This document shows positions 28,653 to 36,593 of a stretch of 64,000 bases of DNA, piece by piece. The stretch lies in the NCBI RefSeq assembly GCF_000016645.1, contig NC_009441.1, positions 5,394,001 through 5,458,000 of the forward strand. Reading direction: 5' to 3'. Within the stretch, counting starts at the first letter, position 1; every line of letters begins with the position of its first letter. This DNA is from Flavobacterium johnsoniae UW101. GTDB taxonomy: Bacteria; Bacteroidota; Bacteroidia; Flavobacteriales; Flavobacteriaceae. Under the pieces are notes generated by a model. The model ran no database searches. It saw nothing but the letters and a program-made list of their open reading frames with translations, and was not told the origin of the DNA. A program made the translations under genes and the position numbers.

Positions 28653-30299
28653 ATGTATAGATCAGCTTTTTTTACCATTTTTTTAGTGCTATTGTTTACA
28701 TCATGTAAGCAGTATACGGAGTTCGTCAAATCTGATGTAACCTATTATAAAGATGACGATAAACCACATGATTATCTGGGTTCATCACCAGATTCTATAT
28801 TTAAGGTTAATATTGATGTTGATCTTTACAAACGAGAAAATCCCTCTGCTCCGCTGGGACTGCAGATTAATGCTTTTGGTGCTTTTGACGTTTATTGGGA
28901 CGGTGTATTAGTGGGAAGCAACGGTAAAATGGCAAAATCTGGTCAGAGCGAAGTACCGGGAACAGAAATGAGCTATTACCAAATACCCGAAAAACTGGCT
29001 GGTAAAGGCAAACATATTGTAACCATAACAGGAACACAAATGCAGCTTAGAGAAACCCTGCGCGGCATAGATGTAAAACTCGAAAGTTATTTAAGGCTGC
29101 ACCGCGCACCGCTTATTGTTATGTCTTTTATGAACCTCATGGCTGGGGCTTTTCTCATTGCATCAATTTATTATTTTTTTCTATACATCAACAGCACTCG
29201 AAAAGAAGCAACAGTTTTGCTTTTCGGAATAATCTGTCTGCTCTTTTTCTGTCTGCTTATTATAGAATACATAAAATTTTATATCGATATTCCGTATACA
29301 CACTTTTATACACGGCTGCAAATTGTAGGCTTGCTTACTTTTATAATTTCCATATTGGTTCCGTGGTATTTTATGCTGCAGTTTGGCTTTAAAAGAAAGC
29401 GGTTATTTCTATTTCTTTTGTTTGCAGGTCTTGTAATAATCTATGTTAAACATTACGGACATTACGACAAAACAGCCATATATTTTAGCTATGTAATGTG
29501 CTTTGTCTCTATTATTATTGCAGCCGATGCGGCATTTCGAAAAATTAAAGGCGGAGTAATAGTAGTTGCGGGTTTATTGGCCAGCATTGTGGTAAATAAG
29601 TTTATATTTTATGATTTTGGATTGTTTATCTCTTTTACCATTATCGTATTGTCAATGCTTTACCTGCATACCATTAAAACTAAAGCTTTAGAAGAAGCTC
29701 ATAATGCATCGTTATTACTTTCGTCCAGATTACAGCTTGAACTTGTTAAGAAAAATATTCAGCCTCATTTTCTTCGCAATACCCTTACTTCTCTAATTGA
29801 CTGGATCGAAGAATCGCCGCAACAGGGCGTTGTGTTTATTCGGGCGCTGGCAGATGAATTTGATATTATGAATTCAATTTCTGAAGATACCTTAATACCT
29901 GTAAGGCAGGAGATTGAATTATGCAAAAAACATTTAGAAGTAATGTCTTTTAGAAAAGAATTGAATTACAAATGGGAAGAAAAAAATATTGATGAAAATG
30001 AAGAAATTCCGCCTGCTATTATTCACACCATTATAGAAAATGGCATTACACACAGTTTACCTTCAAAAGACGGTTCAATTACTTTCTGTTTAAGTTTTAT
30101 AAGAGAAAAAAAATACAAACAATATACTTTGCTTACCGTGGCAAAAAATCGAAATAAAAAGAAAAGCGACCTCAGCGGAACAGGTTTTAAATATATAAAG
30201 GCCCGATTAAATGAAAGTTATGGCAATAACTGGCAGTTTGATTCTTTTGCTGTTGAAGAAGGATGGCTCACAGAAATTAAAATTTTTGATACAAAATGA
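28653..30299 (+). CDS. LytS/YehU-type sensor histidine kinase with lipoprotein N-terminus
   Basis: A 548-residue membrane kinase. Starting at 28653 gives a lipoprotein signal (MYRSAFFTIFLVLLFTSC); a start at 28614 would add 13 residues and is less likely. A periplasmic beta-rich domain (about 30-165) resembles a jelly-roll sensor, then six or seven membrane helices (about 170-345), then a His_kinase domain. The acceptor motif reads QPHFLRNTL with His at about 372, where the usual form is QPHFLFNTL, and the ATP-binding N box reads IIENGITHS. It overlaps its response regulator by four bases (ATGA), so they form one two-component system. Confidence 0.85.
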   Translation: MYRSAFFTIFLVLLFTSCKQYTEFVKSDVTYYKDDDKPHDYLGSSPDSIFKVNIDVDLYKRENPSAPLGLQINAFGAFDVYWDGVLVGSNGKMAKSGQSEVPGTEMSYYQIPEKLAGKGKHIVTITGTQMQLRETLRGIDVKLESYLRLHRAPLIVMSFMNLMAGAFLIASIYYFFLYINSTRKEATVLLFGIICLLFFCLLIIEYIKFYIDIPYTHFYTRLQIVGLLTFIISILVPWYFMLQFGFKRKRLFLFLLFAGLVIIYVKHYGHYDKTAIYFSYVMCFVSIIIAADAAFRKIKGGVIVVAGLLASIVVNKFIFYDFGLFISFTIIVLSMLYLHTIKTKALEEAHNASLLLSSRLQLELVKKNIQPHFLRNTLTSLIDWIEESPQQGVVFIRALADEFDIMNSISEDTLIPVRQEIELCKKHLEVMSFRKELNYKWEEKNIDENEEIPPAIIHTIIENGITHSLPSKDGSITFCLSFIREKKYKQYTLLTVAKNRNKKKSDLSGTGFKYIKARLNESYGNNWQFDSFAVEEGWLTEIKIFDTK

Positions 30300-30991
30300 A
30301 AATTCTAATTATTGAAGACGAAGCGAGAATTGCAAAACGAATCGAAAGAATGACCAGAGGTTTTTTTAATAAAGATGTCCAGATTTTTCTTTCTGATTCG
30401 GTTGAAAACGGTTTAAATACAATTAATCAAAATGAAATTGATTTATTGCTTCTGGATTTAAACCTAAATGGTGAAGATGGATTTGATGTCCTGCAGACTG
30501 TTGTATCAAAATCTTTTCAAACCATTATTATTTCAGCATATACAGACAAAGCTATTACTGCATTTAATTACGGCGTTTTAGATTTTGTACCCAAACCATT
30601 TGACGAAAACAGACTCGCACAAGCTTTTACCCGTTATACAACACCAGAAAGAAAAGCCAGCAGTGAAATTCAGTTTTTAGCTGTAAAAAAAGCAAAAACT
30701 ATTAAACTCATTACTATTACAGATATTAAATACATAAAAGGCGCAGGCATTTATACAGAATTGCATTTACATGACGGCCGTATAGAATTACATGACAAAT
30801 CGCTTGAATCACTGGAAAAACTGCTGCCAATAACTTTTGAACGAATACACAAATCATACATTCTCTGCTGGAATGAAGCAGAAAAGCTCGTTGTAGAAGC
30901 CGGAGGCCGATATCAGATGTTACTAAAAAATGGAGAAATACTACCTGTAGGCCGTTCTAAATATAAAGAAATCAAATATAAATTGATATAG
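30296..30991 (+). CDS. LytTR-family response regulator
   Basis: A 231-residue regulator. The receiver domain has acidic pocket residues in IIEDEA, the phosphorylated Asp at 54 (LLLLDLNLNGEDGFD) and Lys in VPKPF. The C-terminal LytTR DNA-binding domain begins at about 125 (EIQFLAVKKAKTIKLITITD) and contains FERIHKSYILCWN and LPVGRSKYKEIK. Its start codon overlaps the stop of the sensor kinase. It probably controls the divergent barrel receptor gene at 26153-28528. Confidence 0.9.
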   Translation: MKILIIEDEARIAKRIERMTRGFFNKDVQIFLSDSVENGLNTINQNEIDLLLLDLNLNGEDGFDVLQTVVSKSFQTIIISAYTDKAITAFNYGVLDFVPKPFDENRLAQAFTRYTTPERKASSEIQFLAVKKAKTIKLITITDIKYIKGAGIYTELHLHDGRIELHDKSLESLEKLLPITFERIHKSYILCWNEAEKLVVEAGGRYQMLLKNGEILPVGRSKYKEIKYKLI

Positions 30992-31132
30992 AAAGTCATC
31001 TTCTAAAATGAGAATTAAGCAATTCATTTTAATAATTATATAAATCAGCAGAAATAAAAAGTTTTACTTTTAAATAATTCTAATTGAGAAAATTAGATAA
31101 AACTCAGTCTATTAATTTAAAACTTATATATT

Positions 31133-31414
31133 ATGATTTCTGACAATTACTATTATAATTCTGAAGAATATTCAGGAGATATAACCGCTTACGAAGAACA
31201 GCTTTTATTGAATTATGATGATTATCTGCAGGGAAATCTTTCCAGTACACTATCAGCCAATAATCATTACAATCTTGAGTTAGACGATTTAGAAGATGAA
31301 TTTCTTGAGGATGATATGGAGTCAGAATACGACGAAAATGATTGGGAAGAAGAGGAAGCAGAAAATTTTGAGGAAGATGATACTGCAGATGAAACTTTCT
31401 TAATGCAAAGTTGA
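31133..31414 (+). CDS. Very acidic small protein of unknown function
   Basis: A 93-residue protein dominated by Asp, Glu, Tyr and Asn (SDNYYYNSEEYSGD at the start, DDLEDEFLEDDMESEYDEND in the middle). It has no signal peptide and no recognisable domain. It has its own terminator and starts 141 bp after the response regulator gene. Composition suggests an intrinsically disordered protein that may bind cations or basic proteins. The coding status rests on the intact frame, the terminator and codon use, not on homology. Confidence 0.55.
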   Translation: MISDNYYYNSEEYSGDITAYEEQLLLNYDDYLQGNLSSTLSANNHYNLELDDLEDEFLEDDMESEYDENDWEEEEAENFEEDDTADETFLMQS

Positions 31415-31436
31415 ATGTGGATAGACAAATACTGGT

Positions 31437-31464
31437 AAAGCCGATGAGTTGTTCATCGGCTTTT
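31437..31464 (+). terminator. Terminator after the acidic protein
   Basis: 11-bp stem AAAGCCGATGA / TCATCGGCTTT with a 5-nt loop and following T-run. Confidence 0.85.
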
Positions 31465-31511
31465 CTTTTTCTTGTGTTTTTTTGTTTCTGAATTATTTCT
31501 CCAGAATAATT

Positions 31512-33050
31512 TTAACCTTTATGATAAGGACATCCTGAAGCAGGAGATTCTATTTTATGAGAAGATGGAAACTGTTCTTCCATTAATTGTCTCTGTTCTG
31601 GCGAAACATCTTCGATTTTACGAAGTGTATTTACTTGTATATGAGGCCAGCTTGTTGTACCGCCGTCATCTCCAAAATCAAATTCAAAAAATATGATCTG
31701 CTCGTATTGCAGCTGCAGAATTTCTTTTCCATTTTCTTCAACAGTTTCAATCCACATTCGCATGTTCATTTCAACTGTAGTAACAAAACGATTTACAAAC
31801 GGAACATTTAATATTCCGCCTTGTGCTCCCGTTTTATTTTTAGATGACATCTGAATAAGCACGTGATTTTTTATAGTTTCTCCTTTTAAAGAATCACGCA
31901 GTCTTAAGTCCGGTCTTACTGAATACGGATATAACGGATGTGCCAGAATTCGCTGTGTATAAATCCTGTTTTCCTGAGGGTCATTATCCTTGTTAAGCTT
32001 TTCAAACACCCATGCAGGCGGAGCTTCATCAAGATTTATAGGCTCTTTTTTACTTGCTCCTGCCCCTCCCATAGTTTTTGAAATAGAAAGGTGATCGTAT
32101 TCCCACGCTTCATTACCTTCTGGAAATTCAGGTGCTGTATTAATTAAATAACCTGACTTGCCTCTAGTTAGATCTCCTAACAATGTTATGGTGCTTCCGT
32201 GCGGAATTACGCCGCTTCGTGAAATAGAATAGTCGGGTATAAAATAAGGTCCTGTCTGCCCTGCTCCCGGTTTTAACTCTTTAGCAGGAACAATCGAAAG
32301 ATAAGGTCTTCCTTTTAAATTTTCGAGAGTTACATATTCTTTTTCACCTAAATCATTTATAATCAAGAAAACCGTTTCGTCCTGATAACCGCTTTTATAT
32401 AAATCTCTATTAGGAGCATTTGGTTCTAATGCATGTATGCCTCGGTCCTCTTCAATTGTTTTTTCTGTGGCAGCATAATTAAATATATCGCTCAGCCACA
32501 AATACATTCCGTTTTCTTCATGAATTGGCGTATATTTTAAAGCTGATTCTCCCGGCACAGCATTTACACTTTTAATACTCTGTTCATATTTAACAGCACC
32601 GCAAAACTGCTCGTTTGCACCGCCGCGATTGCGAACCCCGCCAGGAACTAAATCAAATGTCAGTTTTTCGATATATTCTTCACATTCAAAACTAAATTTT
32701 CCGGGAATCGTTCCTGCATTAGTGCCCGGCGAAGGCATAATTGTAGTGTGTATACCGCTTCCTATTAATTCTCTTGAACCATTTCCATTATGATTATAGC
32801 TTACCCAGGTTCCTTGTAATGCTCTTAAAATACCATAATCTACATTGTCTAGAATTTTCTGCAGATTGCTTTCATGAAAAGGCCTGATTGGAGTTTCAAT
32901 TTGAACTTTTGAATATCCTTTCATCATACTCGCCAATATACCATCGGTTTCGGGAGCTCCTTTAAATGATATTTCATTTTGATTTGAATCTATGTTTGCA
33001 TCTAAATGAGTTAAATTTAACTCATCATCAAAGCCGTTACGTTTTAACAT
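31512..33050 (-). CDS. Heme-binding protein resembling FMP-type peroxidases
   Basis: A 512-residue cytoplasmic protein. Segments such as LRALQGTWVSYNHNG, IEKLTFDLVPGGVRNRGG, MYLWLSDIFNYA and SRSGVIPHGSTITLLGD match, from memory, a family of bacterial 'heme-binding, peroxidase FMP-type' proteins with nitrobindin-like barrels. The C-terminus ends SGCPYHKG, a Cys-Pro dipeptide with a near His, a candidate heme-contact motif. The gene follows an FAD amine-oxidase-like gene by 53 bp, so H2O2 made by the oxidase may be its substrate (inference). No signal peptide is visible. The family assignment is moderate. Confidence 0.5.
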   Translation of the reverse strand: MLKRNGFDDELNLTHLDANIDSNQNEISFKGAPETDGILASMMKGYSKVQIETPIRPFHESNLQKILDNVDYGILRALQGTWVSYNHNGNGSRELIGSGIHTTIMPSPGTNAGTIPGKFSFECEEYIEKLTFDLVPGGVRNRGGANEQFCGAVKYEQSIKSVNAVPGESALKYTPIHEENGMYLWLSDIFNYAATEKTIEEDRGIHALEPNAPNRDLYKSGYQDETVFLIINDLGEKEYVTLENLKGRPYLSIVPAKELKPGAGQTGPYFIPDYSISRSGVIPHGSTITLLGDLTRGKSGYLINTAPEFPEGNEAWEYDHLSISKTMGGAGASKKEPINLDEAPPAWVFEKLNKDNDPQENRIYTQRILAHPLYPYSVRPDLRLRDSLKGETIKNHVLIQMSSKNKTGAQGGILNVPFVNRFVTTVEMNMRMWIETVEENGKEILQLQYEQIIFFEFDFGDDGGTTSWPHIQVNTLRKIEDVSPEQRQLMEEQFPSSHKIESPASGCPYHKG

Positions 33051-33103
33051 ACTATTACTTTTTTAAATTAATGATTTGAATTACTAACAAAAAACTTCTC
33101 CTT

Positions 33104-34861
33104 TTACCATCCTAAATAGTAATTGTCAGGAAGCCAGAACGGACGTTTCAGCCCAAAATAATCCTGCAGCATTTTCTCTGCCTCACAAAATGCTCCTTCA
33201 ACCCAGCCCTGCTGATCTGAGTATGCTTCACCGCAAATATGAATCTGTTCATCATGTTTTGGTTTTCTCATATATTTCATGACATCTCCAACAGAAAATC
33301 CTGCTTTCCACGCATGATATCCTGCTCCAAAAGGCTCATCTGTCCAGTCTTTAAAATAGGTTACATAAGGTTCTGGTATGGTTACATCTTTACCATGCAG
33401 TTCGCGAAGCTGATTCATCAATTCGTCTACCATAAGTTTTGTTGCCTGAACATCATTTAACTGGTGAAGCTCTTTTAACGAAGCCGATTTAGCCGCTTTA
33501 ACTTCAAAAAGTACTTTATCATCAGAAAGCGCTTTCCAGAATGTTTCGGTTTCCATATCGCCGTAGCTTCCTAAAAGCATGGAGTTTTTCGTTTTTTTAT
33601 CGGTTCCAAAGTAGTAGCATTGTCTCATTGGTAAATCGGTAATCGAATGTCCTGAATCTATTCCTAATTCTTTCCACCACGGATATTCAAAGCCCATTAA
33701 TATTTTGAAAGCCGGCTCCATAATAACAGAACGGATATTTTCATTTAAAACCGAATTTTCATTCACATTGAAAAAGAAATTGTTCTGGTCTAAAAGTTCT
33801 AAAGATTTTCTCGGCATAGCCAAAACAATTGAATTAGCATATACATGCCATTTGCTGTTGGTTTTTATATTTAGAAAAGTAAGCTGGTATTTATGTGTTT
33901 TTACAGAATGTTCTTTGGTAAAAGTCTCTAATTTGTTTTCTGACCAAATGCACGCACCTTTGTGTTCCATATAAGAATTGGCAACTGCATAAGCAATACT
34001 GTCGTAACCTTCTTCAATGGTTTTATAAATTGTTCCTGCAGTAAAATCGCCCACCATATAAGGAAAAGCTTCGGCAGAATTCCAGTTGATGGTATTTGAA
34101 TAATAACCTCCCGCATTGGCTAAAAACTCATATCCTTCCTGCGAAACCTGATCTTTAATTAAATTCCAGAAACCCAGATCGTTTACTTTTCTTTTATCAT
34201 AAGGAGATTTTGGAAAATTGTAAACCAGTCTTGGTTTGATTTCATCCCAATCTTCACTGGTTAATTCAAAAGTATAGTCGTATACATTATGTCCTTTTTT
34301 GATTTTCTTTTGGTATTTTTTAGCAACCCAGGGATCTGCCATTAAAACATCATAAATAATTTTATTAAAAAGCTGGTCTGAACTAAAGCCTAAATCAGTC
34401 TCATTAAGATAATATCTCGTTGGCAGTTTTTTACCTTTTTTCTGAGCTTCATCCCACGCATCTTGTTTAAAACGTTCTTTTCTAAGATACATTAGTAATT
34501 TTGACGACTTGCCCATTGGAAACGGAACCGGTGTCATTTTATCTTTTAAAACAGGAATACGTTTTTTAGGATCTTTTGGAGATATATAACCTTCAATTAA
34601 AGTAGTTACGATTTCCTGAGAAGTCAGATAGCGCATTCCTCCTAACTCGCCCCAGAAATCCATTCCCGGCATAATAACAGATTCCAGTCTTCCGCCCAGT
34701 TTACTGCTCAGGTCAAAAATCTGCACCTGATCTGCGGTATATTTTTTATCTGTTACCAAACGATATGCGGTGTATAATCCGGAAGTTCCGGCACCAATAA
34801 TAGCAGTTTCTATTTTTAAATCAGGCTGAATTCCTGAATTTAAAGGTGTGTTTTTATTCAT
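33104..34861 (-). CDS. FAD-dependent amine/amino-acid oxidase-like enzyme
   Basis: A 585-residue flavoprotein with the dinucleotide-binding fold at the N-terminus (IETAIIGAGTSGLYTAYRL), an LGGRLESV segment typical of monoamine oxidases and a C-terminal FAD contact (HICGEAYSDQQGWVEGAFCE). Such enzymes oxidise amines or L-amino acids with O2, releasing H2O2 and ammonia. The ATG at 34861 gives MNKNTPLNSGIQPDLK; a longer frame from 34921 is less likely. It is the first gene of a two-gene unit with the heme protein downstream. An inverted repeat at 34900-34919 lies just upstream of the start. The substrate is unknown. Confidence 0.8.
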   Translation of the reverse strand: MNKNTPLNSGIQPDLKIETAIIGAGTSGLYTAYRLVTDKKYTADQVQIFDLSSKLGGRLESVIMPGMDFWGELGGMRYLTSQEIVTTLIEGYISPKDPKKRIPVLKDKMTPVPFPMGKSSKLLMYLRKERFKQDAWDEAQKKGKKLPTRYYLNETDLGFSSDQLFNKIIYDVLMADPWVAKKYQKKIKKGHNVYDYTFELTSEDWDEIKPRLVYNFPKSPYDKRKVNDLGFWNLIKDQVSQEGYEFLANAGGYYSNTINWNSAEAFPYMVGDFTAGTIYKTIEEGYDSIAYAVANSYMEHKGACIWSENKLETFTKEHSVKTHKYQLTFLNIKTNSKWHVYANSIVLAMPRKSLELLDQNNFFFNVNENSVLNENIRSVIMEPAFKILMGFEYPWWKELGIDSGHSITDLPMRQCYYFGTDKKTKNSMLLGSYGDMETETFWKALSDDKVLFEVKAAKSASLKELHQLNDVQATKLMVDELMNQLRELHGKDVTIPEPYVTYFKDWTDEPFGAGYHAWKAGFSVGDVMKYMRKPKHDEQIHICGEAYSDQQGWVEGAFCEAEKMLQDYFGLKRPFWLPDNYYLGW

Positions 34862-34899
34862 AGTTTTGTGGTTTATAGCAGTTTTGGGATATACATTTA

Positions 34900-34919
34900 G
34901 ACAATACATGAACATTGTC
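34900..34919. promoter_or_regulatory. Operator-like inverted repeat before the oxidase gene
   Basis: GACAAT (34900-34905) / ATTGTC (34914-34919) with an 8-nt spacer, inside an outer pair TAGAC / GTCTA. The spacing resembles TetR-family operators. It lies 39-58 bp upstream of the ATG. No regulator gene is next to it. Confidence 0.35.
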
Positions 34920-35087
34920 ATGCGTCTAAATTATTGCAGATACAAAATCGATTATCAAAAAATGACACAAAGCGGAAATTATTGGTCACAAAACATGCTT
35001 TATACAGGATGAAAAATTGAAGCAGAAAAAATGCGCAAATTCAGAGAGATTTGTGCATTTCTAATTGCTGTTTTGCAGTAAAACAAA

Positions 35088-35123
35088 AAAGGCTGCCTCA
35101 CGAATTGTGAGACAGCCTTTTTA
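35088..35123. terminator. Terminator after SusC/SusD pair 2
   Basis: Stem AAAGGCTG-c-CTCAC / GTGAG-a-CAGCCTTT with one mismatch, a 5-nt loop and T-runs on the + strand side. It lies between the SusD-like gene end and the divergent-side intergenic DNA. Confidence 0.75.
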
Positions 35124-35156
35124 TATATTCAGCTTAAAAATTAGTTCTAATGCAGA

Positions 35157-36581
35157 TTATTTTACATCAAACCATAATTTTGTAGTCAGTAAATCTTTTC
35201 CCTGAGCTTCTATCGCCGCCTGGTAGCTTACACCATTTAGTGACTGCTCTGTACCCGGATAGAAAAAACGAGAAGGAATTTTTCCGTCTAAAACGGTAGC
35301 CGGCCCCGCTGTTAATACTGGATAATCTAATCTTCTCCATTCTGTAAAAGCATCTAAACCTTGTCCGAAGAAAGCAATCCATTTTTGAGTACCAATTGAT
35401 TTAGCATAATTAGCCGCATCGTACTTCACGTTTGCCTGATTCAAATAATTAGAAATAACTGTTGCATCAGTAATTCCAAATTGATTGAAAGATGCCGTAA
35501 TTGCATTTTTATAAAGCTGTTCTGCATCTCCAGAAATATAACCTCTAGCTGCAGCTTCAGCAAGATTGAACAATACTTCAGAGTAAGAATAAATTACCGC
35601 CGGTGATGTTGATGTCAGAAAATAAGTTCCTGGTTTTGATGTTTTGGCAAAACCCTGGCTGTTGGCATCACTGTTTGATAATCCGTTACCGCCGCCAACG
35701 TATGTACCAACACTTGCATCTGATGGCAATTGTGCATAAACCGGTAAACGCGGATCTGAAAATTCTTTTAATTTATCTACCATAGTTTTTGAAATACGGA
35801 AATCATCACGAGTTTCAAACCAGGCTGATGCAGGGTTTTGTTGAGGCGAGCTGATGTAAGTAAACTTAAATGTATCTGCATTACTGGCTAATACTCCAGC
35901 CGCATCACTTGTTGCATCAATAGCCGCTTGTTTAGCTAAAACCGGTTCTCTGTCTGAAATTCTTAATGCAATTCTCAGACGAAGTGAATTCACAAATCTT
36001 TTCCATTTTACAACATCTCCCTTGTAAACTAAATCTCCAGTTACAGTACCATTTGCTGCTCCTAACAAAGATTGGGCTTTTTTTAAATCTTCAAGCAGAC
36101 CTGTGTACACATCTTTTTGACTATCGTATGCTGGTGTTACTTTTTGACCTGCTTCTTTGTACGGAATATTTCCGTAAGCATCTGTTAACAATAAAAATGT
36201 CCATGAACGCAAAGCAATAGCAATTCCTTTATAATTTGAATTGGCCTGAGCATCCGGGAAATTAATAATGGTATTCAAGTCTGTAATCAAGGTTGCATAA
36301 CCTGTATTCCATAAAGAAGTAAAAGACGTGTTCGAAACATCATATCTGTCTGGCTCAGTGTATTGAATTTTAGCCCAATGCTGTACAAATAGTAAAGACG
36401 AGTTAAAATTATTAGCATCTCCCCAATATAAGTCAGCTCCTTGTTTTAAAGTTCCTGTTAACAAGTAAGGTGCCAATGGTGTTTCAGTTGCATTTGGATT
36501 TTTGTTGATATCATCCAGCGTATCGCTGCAAGAGGTCAACGTTAATGCAAATAGAGTTATATAGGCTATTTTTTTTAGCAT
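35157..36581 (-). CDS. SusD-like surface lipoprotein, pair 2
   Basis: A 474-residue lipoprotein of the shorter SusD_2-type group. The signal is MLKKIAYITLFALTLTSC (Cys at 18), followed by SDTLDDINKNPNATETPLAP, typical for this group. It shows the helical repeats of SusD proteins (KGIAIALRSWTFLLLTDAYG, NSLRLRIALRISDREPVL) and a late VLFNLAEAAARG helix. Located 12 bp after its SusC partner. No enzymes are linked. Confidence 0.9.
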   Translation of the reverse strand: MLKKIAYITLFALTLTSCSDTLDDINKNPNATETPLAPYLLTGTLKQGADLYWGDANNFNSSLLFVQHWAKIQYTEPDRYDVSNTSFTSLWNTGYATLITDLNTIINFPDAQANSNYKGIAIALRSWTFLLLTDAYGNIPYKEAGQKVTPAYDSQKDVYTGLLEDLKKAQSLLGAANGTVTGDLVYKGDVVKWKRFVNSLRLRIALRISDREPVLAKQAAIDATSDAAGVLASNADTFKFTYISSPQQNPASAWFETRDDFRISKTMVDKLKEFSDPRLPVYAQLPSDASVGTYVGGGNGLSNSDANSQGFAKTSKPGTYFLTSTSPAVIYSYSEVLFNLAEAAARGYISGDAEQLYKNAITASFNQFGITDATVISNYLNQANVKYDAANYAKSIGTQKWIAFFGQGLDAFTEWRRLDYPVLTAGPATVLDGKIPSRFFYPGTEQSLNGVSYQAAIEAQGKDLLTTKLWFDVK

Positions 36582-36593
36582 GATTCTGTATTT

